Both the position numbers and the translations under genes were made by a program. The notes under the pieces are model-generated. The model was given only the letters and a program-made list of their open reading frames with translations, did not search any database and had not been told where the DNA came from. This document shows, piece by piece, positions 17,382 to 24,689 of a DNA stretch of 63,354 nt. Source of the stretch: Chloroflexota bacterium (GTDB taxonomy: Bacteria > Chloroflexota > Dormibacteria > Dormibacterales > Dormibacteraceae); assembly GCA_005880945.1 (NCBI GenBank), contig VBIU01000085.1, positions 1 through 63,354 of the forward strand, in the 5' to 3' direction. Each line of letters begins with the position of its first letter. Within the stretch, counting starts at the first letter, position 1.

Positions 17382-18976
17382 TAGCGCCTGGCCTCTTCCA
17401 GCAGCTCGTGGGCTCGCGCAACCGCCTTCGCCGTGACGCCGCCGCTCATCATCCGCGCCAGCTCCTTCGCGCGCTCATCGTCCGACGTCAGCTCGCGCAC
17501 GGCGACCACGTTGCGACCATCCGGCCCGGGGGACTTCTCGACCAGGAGGTGATGGTCTGCAAAAGACGCGATCTGGGCGAGGTGTGTCACGACCAGCACC
17601 TGGTGCCGGGCGCCAAGGGCCTTGAGACGCAAGCCGACCTGGGTTGCGGCTTCGCCGCCGATACCGGCGTCCACCTCGTCGAAGACCAGCGTCGGCAAAT
17701 GGTCTGCGTCCGCACCCACAGTCTTGATCGCCAGCATCAGGCGCGCCAGCTCGCCACCCGAGGCGACTCGCGCAAGCGGCGCGATCGGCTCGCCCGGGTT
17801 GGCGGAGAACATCATCTCGGCTCCTTCCGCGCCATCGCCACCGATCTCAGACCGCGGTCGCAGCTCGACCTCGAAGCGGGAACCCTCCAGCCGCAGGCCT
17901 CGCAGCTCGAGCCCGACCGCCTTCTGCATGCGGAGGGCGGCGCTCGATCGCGCTTTAGTCAGCCTCCCGGCGGCCGCCTCCAGCTCGGCTCGGCAGCGAT
18001 CGCGTTCCCTCTCGGCCGCCGCAACGGAGCCGTCGAGGTCCTGGGTGGCACCCATCTGACTCTCGAGCTTCGAACGCTCTGCGATCGCCGACTCGAGGCT
18101 CCCACCGTACTTCCGCTTGATCGCGTCGAGCACCGCAAGCCGCGACTCGAGGGCCTCGAGCCGGCGGGGGTCGGAATCGAGCAGCTCGGTGTAGCGGCGA
18201 ATCTCGGCGGCGACGTCGGCAGCCTCCTCCTCCAACGCCATCAGGCGCAGGTGCTGATCCCGAAGTCGCGGGTCGAGGTCGGCCGCCGATCCGAGCGCGG
18301 CCGCAGCGCGTGCGACGCCGTCCTCACGGAGGGCCGCCATCGAGTCATTTCCCAGCTCCGCGAGACGAGAGGCGTGCCGGACCGCAGCGCGCTCGGCCGC
18401 CAGCTCAGCATCCTCGCCTGCGTGCGGGTCCGCTGCGCGAAGCTCTTCGAGCTGCCACCGCAGGTACTCCTGCTCGCGCTGTCCACGCGACCGGAGCCGC
18501 TCGAGGTCGCCGACCTCGTCGACCTTCTTGGTCCAGGCCGAATGCGCGGCGGCTACAGCGGCTCGCAGCTCGACCGCCCCGGCGTACCCGTCCAGTAGCT
18601 CGGTCTGAGTTTCGGTGTCGAGGAGGGCGTGGTGGTCGTGCTGGCCGTGCATCGCCACCAGGCCCCGCCCCAGCTCGCGCAGCTGGCTGGGGTTGGCAGG
18701 ACGCCCGTCGATGCGCGAGGCTCCGCGCTTTCCAAGTTCCCTCTGGAGTACAAGCGCGTTGCCGCCGGACTCGAAGACGCCTTCGACAGTCGCCTTGTCG
18801 GCGCCATGGCGGACCTGGTCGGCCCCGCCGCGCCCGCCGATCGTGAGGCCCAGCGCGTCGACGATCAGCGATTTGCCGCTTCCGGTTTCGCCGGTGAGCA
18901 GGTTGAGGCCGGGGCCAAACCTGACCCGTGACTCCGCGACGAGGGCAAGGTCCCGGACCCTGAGCTCCCGCAGCAT
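17381..18976 (-). CDS. recN: DNA repair protein RecN
   Basis: An SMC-like ATPase that holds broken DNA ends together during recombination repair. MLRELRVRDLALV opens the protein. Walker A is LLTGETGSGKSLIVDAL, with the QHDHHALLD motif typical of RecN, a central coiled-coil region (residues about 160-350), the ABC signature VASGGELARLMLAIK and Walker B TLVFDEVDAGIGG. The ATG at 18976 overlaps the nadK stop in TGATG, giving 531 residues. The tlyA-nadK-recN order is widely conserved in Gram-positive and related bacteria, which supports the calls. Confidence 0.96.
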   Translation of the reverse strand: MLRELRVRDLALVAESRVRFGPGLNLLTGETGSGKSLIVDALGLTIGGRGGADQVRHGADKATVEGVFESGGNALVLQRELGKRGASRIDGRPANPSQLRELGRGLVAMHGQHDHHALLDTETQTELLDGYAGAVELRAAVAAAHSAWTKKVDEVGDLERLRSRGQREQEYLRWQLEELRAADPHAGEDAELAAERAAVRHASRLAELGNDSMAALREDGVARAAAALGSAADLDPRLRDQHLRLMALEEEAADVAAEIRRYTELLDSDPRRLEALESRLAVLDAIKRKYGGSLESAIAERSKLESQMGATQDLDGSVAAAERERDRCRAELEAAAGRLTKARSSAALRMQKAVGLELRGLRLEGSRFEVELRPRSEIGGDGAEGAEMMFSANPGEPIAPLARVASGGELARLMLAIKTVGADADHLPTLVFDEVDAGIGGEAATQVGLRLKALGARHQVLVVTHLAQIASFADHHLLVEKSPGPDGRNVVAVRELTSDDERAKELARMMSGGVTAKAVARAHELLEEARR

Positions 18977-19818
18977 CACTTCATCGGGACGAGCGGGCGC
19001 CCCCATCCGAGCTTTTCGCCGAGACGGCGGTAAAACCTCTCTGGAGGGCTGAACCGCACGACCTTGAGGCGACGGGGATGGGAACCGCATCGCAGCGTGT
19101 CGCCGGTCTCGACGGAGCGGCTCCTTCGCGCGCCGTCGACGCGCATCTCCGCGGGGCCGCGGATGATCGACAGGCTGATGTCCTGCCCGGGGGGAAAGAC
19201 GATCGGCCTCACGGTCAGCGCGAAGGGATTCATCGGCACCAGGACGAGGTCCTGAAGTGTCGGCTCGAGGATCGGTCCGCCGCTTGCCAGCGCGTAGGCG
19301 GTTGATCCGGTGGCGGTGGCGACCATGACCCCGTCGGCGTCGATGACGCCGACCGCCTGCTCGCCAACTTCGATCTCCACCCGGAGCATGCGCGCGTCGC
19401 CGGCGCGGTTGACCACCACCTCGTTGAGCCCGATCGCACGAACCACAGTCCTCGCCTGGCGCCGCAGCGACACCTGCAGAATCGTTCGCTCCTCGATCCG
19501 GTAGGCGCCATCGAGAAAACGCGACAGGCCGTCCTCCACCTGCTCCGCCTCGAGCTCGGTCAGGAAGCCAAGGCGGCCCAGGTTCACCCCAAGAAGTGGG
19601 ATGCCTCGCGGCGCGGCGAGCCTCGCGCCGGCGAGAAACGTGCCGTCGCCGCCGAGAGTGACCACGAGCGTGGCCTCTTTGAGCCGTCCGGCGATCGCGC
19701 TTGCCGGGCCGTCCCGATCCGCCTCCCAACAATCGACGTTGCGATCCTTCAGCGCTTTGATCGTCGTGTCGATCACGGCCCGCTCGGCCCGGGGCGCATG
19801 CAGGATGCAGACCGTCAC
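18976..19818 (-). CDS. nadK: NAD kinase
   Basis: Phosphorylates NAD to NADP. GGDGTFL is the conserved catalytic/nucleotide motif, LGVNLGRLGFLTE the second family block, and NEVVVNR plus DGVMVATATGSTAYALASGGPI the substrate-binding loop. I use the GTG at 19818 (MTVCILHAPRAERAVID, 280 residues), which overlaps the tlyA stop as GTGA. It lies between tlyA and recN in the conserved order. Confidence 0.95.
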   Translation of the reverse strand: MTVCILHAPRAERAVIDTTIKALKDRNVDCWEADRDGPASAIAGRLKEATLVVTLGGDGTFLAGARLAAPRGIPLLGVNLGRLGFLTELEAEQVEDGLSRFLDGAYRIEERTILQVSLRRQARTVVRAIGLNEVVVNRAGDARMLRVEIEVGEQAVGVIDADGVMVATATGSTAYALASGGPILEPTLQDLVLVPMNPFALTVRPIVFPPGQDISLSIIRGPAEMRVDGARRSRSVETGDTLRCGSHPRRLKVVRFSPPERFYRRLGEKLGWGRPLVPMK

Positions 19819-20531
19819 GCCGGGACCAGGTCCAGGAATATCTCTCGGTTTCCATCGGCGCCCGGCAGCTCGGATGCCGCTTCGGCTCTTACCAGGAAGC
19901 CATTGGCGGCGCACCAGTCACGCAGCCTTTTCAGCGCCGCGTCGATCGCATCCTGGTCGCGGACGATCCCGCCCTTCCCCACTTCGGAGCGCCCGACCTC
20001 GAACTGCGGCTTGAACAGCGCGATCATTTCTGCGCCGGGGGCCACCTTGCGCAGCGCCGGAAGCACCTTCTCCAGGCCGATGAACGAGATGTCGACGACG
20101 ATGAGGCTGACGGGTTCAGGCAGTGTCTCGAGCTCGCGCGCGTTCACCCGCTCGATTACCACGACTCGGGGATCCTGTCGCAGCCGCCAGTGAAGCAGTC
20201 CGCGTCCCACGTCGATCGCATAGACCTTGGCCGCACCGCGCCTCAGGAGCACATCGGTAAAGCCACCTGTCGAAGCGCCGATGTCGGCGCAGACCAGGCC
20301 GGCCGGGTTGACGCCAAAGGCGTCAAGCGCCGGCGCGAGCTTCAAGGCCCCCCGACTTGCATAAGCGGGATCGCTGTCGACAGTGATCGAAGCATCGTCG
20401 CTGACTGAGCGATCGGGACGGCGAACCGTCTCACCCGCGACGCGCACCTTGCCGGCGATGATCAGGGCCTGAGCCCGCTCCCGCGACTCCGCGAGGCCGC
20501 TCCTCGTCACCAGCACGTCGAGGCGCGGCAC
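19815..20531 (-). CDS. tlyA: TlyA family rRNA methyltransferase / putative hemolysin
   Basis: TlyA proteins 2'-O-methylate 16S and 23S rRNA cytidines in mycobacteria. An N-terminal S4 domain (LDVLVTRSGLAESRERAQALIIAGKVRV) precedes an FtsJ-like methyltransferase: SRGALKLAPAL, the SAM loop CADIGASTGGFTDVLLRRGA, and a KPQFEVGRSEVGKGGIVRD block unique to the family. GTG start at 20531, 238 residues. It heads the tlyA-nadK-recN part of the operon, 3 bp after the PAP2-family gene. Confidence 0.94.
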   Translation of the reverse strand: MPRLDVLVTRSGLAESRERAQALIIAGKVRVAGETVRRPDRSVSDDASITVDSDPAYASRGALKLAPALDAFGVNPAGLVCADIGASTGGFTDVLLRRGAAKVYAIDVGRGLLHWRLRQDPRVVVIERVNARELETLPEPVSLIVVDISFIGLEKVLPALRKVAPGAEMIALFKPQFEVGRSEVGKGGIVRDQDAIDAALKRLRDWCAANGFLVRAEAASELPGADGNREIFLDLVPA

Positions 20532-20534
20532 CGT

Positions 20535-20948
20535 TTAGAGGATGAGCCCTGCGGCGACGCCGAGGATCGCACCGACCAGCACCTCGACGGGTGTGTGGCC
20601 GAGCAGCTCGCGGAGCTTCTGCTCCTGGACGCCCCGCATGTTGACAAGGTCCTCGACCAGCCGGTTGAGGATGGCGGCCTGCCGGCCCGCTGCACGTCGC
20701 AGGCCCGCGGCGTCGTACATGACCACGAACGAGAAGATAAGGGCGATCGCGAACGGCGCGGAGGTGATGCCCGCATATTTACCAACGGCCGTCGTCATTC
20801 CCATGACGATGGCGCTGTGGCTGCTGGGCATCCCCCCTGTCACAGCCAGCACCCGCAGGTTGAGCCTGTGCTCTCGAATCGAATAGATCAGCACCTTGGC
20901 CGTCTGGGCGATCGTCCAGGCCACGAGCGGGGCGAGCAGGAACCTCAT
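20535..20948 (-). CDS. Divergent PAP2 family membrane protein
   Basis: A 137-residue protein of the divergent PAP2 (YuiD-like) family with about four membrane segments. The phosphatase-like motif GGMPSSHSA lies near residue 40 and GHTPVEVLVGAILG near residue 115, matching the His-containing motifs of acid-phosphatase-fold lipid phosphatases. The role in this branch is unknown; undecaprenyl-pyrophosphate or phosphatidate phosphatase activity is conceivable. Its ATG overlaps the xseB stop. Confidence 0.85.
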   Translation of the reverse strand: MRFLLAPLVAWTIAQTAKVLIYSIREHRLNLRVLAVTGGMPSSHSAIVMGMTTAVGKYAGITSAPFAIALIFSFVVMYDAAGLRRAAGRQAAILNRLVEDLVNMRGVQEQKLRELLGHTPVEVLVGAILGVAAGLIL

Positions 20949-21148
20949 GCTTTGAGTTCAGCGACGAGGCGTTCAGCGCGATTCCTCAAAGTCTCCAGCC
21001 GGGCATCGGCATCCGAGAGCAGGCCGGCCGCCCGCTGGTGGGCGGCGACCAGCTCGTCGAGCGGCGCGCTGCCTTCGGCCAGCAACGCTATGGTGCTCTC
21101 GAGACGCCCGAGCACCTCGTCGAAGCTCTCCTTGGAAGTTTCGCTCAC
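20945..21148 (-). CDS. xseB: Exodeoxyribonuclease VII small subunit
   Basis: Small helical subunit of the ExoVII single-strand nuclease. SFDEVLGRLESTIALLAEGSAPLDELVAAHQRAAGLL matches the family hairpin of two helices in 67 residues. The GTG start overlaps the nusB stop as GTGA (21145-21148). The catalytic subunit xseA is usually adjacent but is not in this window. Confidence 0.9.
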   Translation of the reverse strand: MSETSKESFDEVLGRLESTIALLAEGSAPLDELVAAHQRAAGLLSDADARLETLRNRAERLVAELKA

Positions 21149-21549
21149 GTGACGCTCGCCGCCACACGGCCGAGAATGCCGTTGACGAACCGGCCCGCCT
21201 CCTCGCCCGAGAACGTCTTGGCCAGCTCGATGGACTCGTTGATGGCGGCCTTGGTCGGGACGTGGCGGTCGATCGCGATCTCGTACACCGCGATGCGCAG
21301 CACGATTCGGTCCACCTTCGCCATCTGGTCGAGCTTCCAATGCTCAGAGGTCTCCGACAGGATGCCGTCGAGCTTGTCTCGATTGGCGATGACTCCGCGG
21401 ACGAGCTCGCCGGCGAAGTGCGCGACGTCGCTGGTGGCGGCTCCCTCGGCGGCGTGGTAGCGCAGCACCTCTTCGGGGTCGTCGCCTGAGCTCTCGAGCT
21501 GGAACAGGACCTTGAGCGCCAGCTCTCTGGCCTGATGCCGTTTACCCAT
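21145..21549 (-). CDS. nusB: Transcription antitermination factor NusB
   Basis: All-helical factor that joins NusE, NusA and NusG on boxA RNA to allow rRNA operon readthrough. RHQARELALKVLFQLE opens the protein, with the typical IANRDKLDGILSETSEHW and VDRIVLRIAVYEI, then INESIELAKTFSGEEAGRFVNGILGRV at the C-terminus, in 134 residues. First gene of the minus-strand run through recN. No clear promoter box is visible in the short repeat-rich leader. Confidence 0.96.
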   Translation of the reverse strand: MGKRHQARELALKVLFQLESSGDDPEEVLRYHAAEGAATSDVAHFAGELVRGVIANRDKLDGILSETSEHWKLDQMAKVDRIVLRIAVYEIAIDRHVPTKAAINESIELAKTFSGEEAGRFVNGILGRVAASVT

Positions 21550-21595
21550 CAGGAGTCCAGTTGTGTCGCTGGTGGCGCAGCGGAGCCATCCCGGT

Positions 21596-21678
21596 GAACG
21601 CCCCTCTCCCTAACCCTGCGCGCAAAGCGGCGTTAAGGATGGGCCATGTTGATTGCTCCCCTTGAGGGGTGAGGGAGT
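21596..21678. repeat. REP-like element interrupted by a 28-bp repeat
   Basis: AACGCCCCTCTCCCTAACCC (left half) and CTCCCCTTGAGGGGTGAGGG (right half) match the two halves of the element found intact at 52283-52334. Between them sits a ~38-bp block beginning GCGCGCAAAGCGGCGTTAAG (21618-21645 shared part), also present at 16497-16524. The right half forms a CCCCTTGAGGGG hairpin just after the Asp23-family gene. Confidence 0.65.
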
Positions 21679-22038
21679 CTATGTCGCAAATGCGACGCTC
21701 GAGACGAAGACGTTGACCTCCCCCACTTCCAGCCCGAGCATGCGCTCCGTCGCTTCGACCACGTTGGCCTGCACCGCGCTGGCGACCTCCGCGAGCTTGC
21801 CCTCGGAGTCAACCGTGATGAAGACTTCGAGGTGGATCGAGCGATCGGCCTCGACCTGGACTCGAACCCCGCGGTGCGCAGTCTGGCGCCGCACCCAGTC
21901 TCCGAAGTGGCGGGCGGAGGTTTCGTCCATGCCGGCGACCCCTTCGACCTCACATGCCGCAAGCGCGGCGATGCTGGCGATGACCTCGTTGGCCACACGG
22001 ACCGCTCCATGAGCGCCGTTCTCTCCCATTCGGGGCAT
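21679..22038 (-). CDS. Asp23/Gls24 family envelope stress protein
   Basis: A 119-residue member of the Asp23 (DUF322) family, small alpha/beta proteins associated with the cell envelope and alkaline or cell-wall stress in Gram-positives. VRVANEVIASIAALAACEVEGVAGM at the N-terminus and VEATERMLGLEVGEVNVFV at the C-terminus are diagnostic. I give the ATG at 22038. A second ATG at 22029 is equally possible, and TAGCAT ends 7 nt before that one, favouring a leaderless start there. The upstream open frame reads through a repeated sequence and is rejected. nusB-Asp23-efp proximity is common in related bacteria. Confidence 0.86.
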   Translation of the reverse strand: MPRMGENGAHGAVRVANEVIASIAALAACEVEGVAGMDETSARHFGDWVRRQTAHRGVRVQVEADRSIHLEVFITVDSEGKLAEVASAVQANVVEATERMLGLEVGEVNVFVSSVAFAT

Positions 22039-22042
22039 GCTA
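22037..22042 (-). promoter_or_regulatory. Putative -10 box for the Asp23-family gene
   Basis: TAGCAT on the minus strand ends 7 nt before an ATG at 22029, compatible with leaderless transcription of the Asp23-family gene from that second ATG. Confidence 0.35.
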
Positions 22043-22052
22043 CCAGCCGAGA

Positions 22053-22382
22053 GCGTCGGGGGCCATGAGGCCCGCGACGCTATGAGAGGGACCCGTGCCC
22101 GGCTCCCTCTCATCGGTGCGCTTCACCGGCTGCGATGGCCGTCTCAAATTTCGAGGTGGTCCAGCCGGGATCAGCTGCACCTGCTCTCCCTCCCGGGATT
22201 TGACCTATCACGAAATTGTGGACCCACGCAACGACGGGGAGTTGCGGAAACAAAGTCATGGCCGGGGAGACCCCGGCCAACCCTGCCACGCCAGCCGGCT
22301 ATTTACGCGCGTTCCATGTAAGTCCCGGTTCGCGTGTCGACACGGAGGAGATCCCCAGGTTGGATGAACCGCGGAACCTGGC
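22053..22382. repeat. Tandem duplication, copy 1 (contains a remnant of the efp 3' end)
   Basis: This ~330-bp unit is repeated head-to-tail at 22385-22712. It contains a perfect 10-bp hairpin ATGAGAGGGA/TCCCTCTCAT (22082-22113), the 37-bp GGCCGGGG-aga-CCCCGGCC element (22250-22286) and, near its far end, a copy of the last ~25 codons of efp on the minus strand (FIQPGDL-RVDTRTGTYMER, about 22305-22370). The two copies differ at scattered bases and small indels, so the duplication is not very recent. No functional gene is seen in the 22039-22633 gap. Confidence 0.85.
22305..22370 (-). pseudogene. Orphan copy of the efp C-terminal coding tail
   Basis: Minus-strand translation gives FIQPGDL, RVDTRTGTYMER, nearly identical to the end of EF-P encoded at 22634-22710. 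There is no start codon or upstream domain, and it arose with the 330-bp tandem duplication. Confidence 0.75.
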
Positions 22383-22384
22383 GG

Positions 22385-22712
22385 GCGTCGGGGGCCATGC
22401 GGCAGCCGGCTATGAGAGGGACCCGTGCCCGGCTCCCTCTCATCGGTGCGCTTCACCGGCTGCGACAGCTGTCTCGAGTTTCGAGGTGGGTCCAGCCGGG
22501 ATCAGCTGCACCTGCTCTCCCTCCCGGGATGGGATCTATTACGAAATTGTGGATCCACGCAACGATGGGAGTTGAGGGAACAAAGTCATGGCCGGGGAGA
22601 CCCCGGCCAACCCTGCTACGCCAGCCCGGCTAGTTACGCACGTTCCATGTAAGTCCCGGTTCGGGTGTCGACACGGATGAGATCCCCGGGTTGGATGAAC
22701 AGCGGGACCTGG
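22385..22712. repeat. Tandem duplication, copy 2 (overlaps the real efp 3' end)
   Basis: Second unit of the direct repeat. It carries the same hairpin at 22412-22443 and the 37-bp element at 22580-22616, 330 bp from their counterparts, and its distal 80 bp are the functional C-terminal codons of efp. Confidence 0.85.
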
Positions 22713-23191
22713 ATCTTGGCGCCGGTTTCCAGCCTCGCGGGCTTGGTCGCCCCCGAAACTGTGTCGCCTTTGAACCCCGGGTCTGTGTCCACCACCCTGA
22801 GCTCCACGGTGATCGGCAGCTCGACGCCGATCAGCCTGTCCTCGTGGCGAAGCAGGTACGCAGGACTTCCTTCCTTGAGGAAGGGCAGCACCGACTCGAC
22901 CATCTCCTCGTCGACGGCGACCTGGTCGTACGTCTGTGTGTCCATGAAGTAGTGGTGCGAACCGTCGGCATACAGATAGGTGGCTTCCTTCTTGTCGATG
23001 CGGACCGTCTTGTACTTGTCGCCGCTGCGAAAGCTGTGCTCGAAGATGGAGCCGGTCATCACATTGCGCAGCTTGGCCTTGATGACCGCGCCTGCGCGAG
23101 CCAGCTTGATGTGCTCGACGTTGACGACGCTCAGAAGCTGCCCGTCCATCTCGAACATGGTTCCGTTGCGAAAGTCGCTGGTCGATATCAA
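22634..23191 (-). CDS. efp: Elongation factor P, Arg32 type
   Basis: EF-P relieves ribosome stalling at polyproline. The 185-residue protein has the three OB/KOW domains: MISTSDFRNGTMFEMDGQLL, the middle domain (TYLYADGSHHYFMDTQTYDQ), and the C-terminal PLFIQPGDLIRVDTRTGTYMERA. The tip loop reads KLARAGAVIKAKLRN with Arg at residue 32, aligning with the rhamnosylated Arg32 of Pseudomonas/Shewanella EF-P rather than the usual Lys. The ATG overlaps the aroQ stop (ATGA). The 3' end is duplicated downstream. Confidence 0.96.
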   Translation of the reverse strand: MISTSDFRNGTMFEMDGQLLSVVNVEHIKLARAGAVIKAKLRNVMTGSIFEHSFRSGDKYKTVRIDKKEATYLYADGSHHYFMDTQTYDQVAVDEEMVESVLPFLKEGSPAYLLRHEDRLIGVELPITVELRVVDTDPGFKGDTVSGATKPARLETGAKIQVPLFIQPGDLIRVDTRTGTYMERA

Positions 23192-23616
23192 CCCTCGACC
23201 AGGTACTCCATCGCAAGCAGGTAGCCGGTGAAGCCGAGCCCGGTGATCACTCCCTTGGCAGCGCGAGCGGTCACGCTCTTCGAACGGAACTCCTCGCGAG
23301 CGTGAAGGTTCGAGATGTGAACCTCAACGGTCGGCACTGATAGGGATTGGAGGCAGTCGAAGAGGGCGAGCGAGTAGTGCGACAGCGCGCCCGGGTTGAT
23401 CACGATGCCGAGCGAACCCGGCGCCTCCTTCTGAAGGAAGTCGATCAGCTCGCCTTCGTGGTTGCTCTGGAACACGCTGACCTCGACCCCGAGCTTGCGA
23501 GCCCTGGCGCGCACCGTCTTGACGAGGTCGGCATGCGAGCGGGTGCCATAGATGTGCGGCTCGCGCTTTCCAAGCAGGTTGAGGTTCGGGCCGTTGACGA
23601 TGACGATCCGCTTCAT
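23188..23616 (-). CDS. aroQ: 3-dehydroquinate dehydratase, type II
   Basis: Third shikimate step: dehydration of 3-dehydroquinate. The 142-residue type II enzyme shows VNGPNLNLLGKREPHIYG with the catalytic Tyr loop, FQSNHEGELIDFLQ, INPGALSHYSLALFDCL and the VEVHISNLHAREEFR block with the catalytic His. The ATG at 23616 overlaps the aroB stop as ATGA. It is in the run aroK-aroB-aroQ-efp. Confidence 0.96.
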   Translation of the reverse strand: MKRIVIVNGPNLNLLGKREPHIYGTRSHADLVKTVRARARKLGVEVSVFQSNHEGELIDFLQKEAPGSLGIVINPGALSHYSLALFDCLQSLSVPTVEVHISNLHAREEFRSKSVTARAAKGVITGLGFTGYLLAMEYLVEG

Positions 23617-24689
23617 GCCAGAGCCTTCCTGAGCACGCGCCGGACGATCGCCGCCGGAACCGCGTGCCCGGGCTCGGCGTGCCCCAGGCGGCGCGGCATC
23701 ACCCACGCCACCTTGCCTCGCCGCGCTTTCTTGTCGCGGGGGATCGCCGCCAGCACCCTGGCCATCCCCACGCGCGGAGGCCGGTCCGGCAAACCGTAGG
23801 CCGTCAGCATCGCATCCTGCGATTCCACCAGGCGCTTACCGCAGAGGTCCATCGAAAGCGCGATCCGCGCCGCCACGCGCATTCCGAACGCCACCGCGCG
23901 CCCATGTGAGATGCGGAAGCGGCTGGCTGCCTCGAGCGCGTGCCCGGCCGTATGGCCGTAGTTGAGGATCGCTCGGGGTCCACGCTCGCGTTCGTCCTTC
24001 GCGACCACGAGCGCTTTGGCCATGACGCACTGAAACACCACCCTCTCGAGCGCGACGGGGTCTCGCTCTAGCAACCGCTCGCGAGCCTTCAGCAAGAGCT
24101 CGAACAAGCCGTGGTCCATGGCAACGGCGTACTTTACAACCTCGGCAAAAGCATCCCTGTAGCTCAGCGGAGGCAGTGTTTCCAGCCAGGCCAGGTCCGC
24201 CACCACCGCGGTGGGCTGCCAGAACGCGCCGATCGCGTTCTTGGACCGCAGCCCGTTGACGCCGGTCTTGCCGCCGATGCTGGAGTCAACCATCGCCAGG
24301 AGTGTGGTCGGCACCTGGACGACGCGCACGCCGCGCTGCCAGATCGCCCCCGCGAATCCGGCGATGTCTCCGACCGTTCCGCCCCCCACGGCGATCACAC
24401 ATCCCGCCCGGTCGACCTTCTGCCGCTCGAGGAAGTTGAGGACGTCGCCGGCGGCGCCCAGCGACTTCGATCGCTCGCCGGGTCGGATCACATGGATTGG
24501 CGTCTTTACCCCGGCGCGTTTGATCGTCCGCGCGACCTTCTTGGCAAGCGGCAGCACGTTCGAGTCGGTGACTATCGCAGCCGATGTCGGGTCCAGACGT
24601 GCGACGGCACCGCGCAGCTCACGATTGATGTTGCTCCCGATCACCACCGGGTAGCTGCCAGACGGCGTCTCGATTATCAGTCGGACCAA
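23613..24689 (-). CDS. aroB: 3-dehydroquinate synthase
   Basis: Second shikimate step: NAD- and metal-dependent cyclisation of DAHP. AVGGGTVGDIAGFAGAIWQRGV, VPTTLLAMVDSSIGGKTGVN and the metal-binding YGHTAGHALEAAS are visible in 358 residues. PGERSKSLGAAGDVLNFL matches the N-terminal NAD domain. It overlaps aroK by 13 bp and aroQ by 4 bp. Confidence 0.96.
   Translation of the reverse strand: MVRLIIETPSGSYPVVIGSNINRELRGAVARLDPTSAAIVTDSNVLPLAKKVARTIKRAGVKTPIHVIRPGERSKSLGAAGDVLNFLERQKVDRAGCVIAVGGGTVGDIAGFAGAIWQRGVRVVQVPTTLLAMVDSSIGGKTGVNGLRSKNAIGAFWQPTAVVADLAWLETLPPLSYRDAFAEVVKYAVAMDHGLFELLLKARERLLERDPVALERVVFQCVMAKALVVAKDERERGPRAILNYGHTAGHALEAASRFRISHGRAVAFGMRVAARIALSMDLCGKRLVESQDAMLTAYGLPDRPPRVGMARVLAAIPRDKKARRGKVAWVMPRRLGHAEPGHAVPAAIVRRVLRKALA

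Noticed and set aside
22095-22652. Short open frames repeated in both copies of the tandem duplication
   Set aside because: They run through hairpins and antisense of efp, contain no start context and diverge between copies; treated as noise.
22053-22712. CRISPR-like repeat array
   Set aside because: There are only two long direct repeats with no regular spacers and no cas genes in the window.
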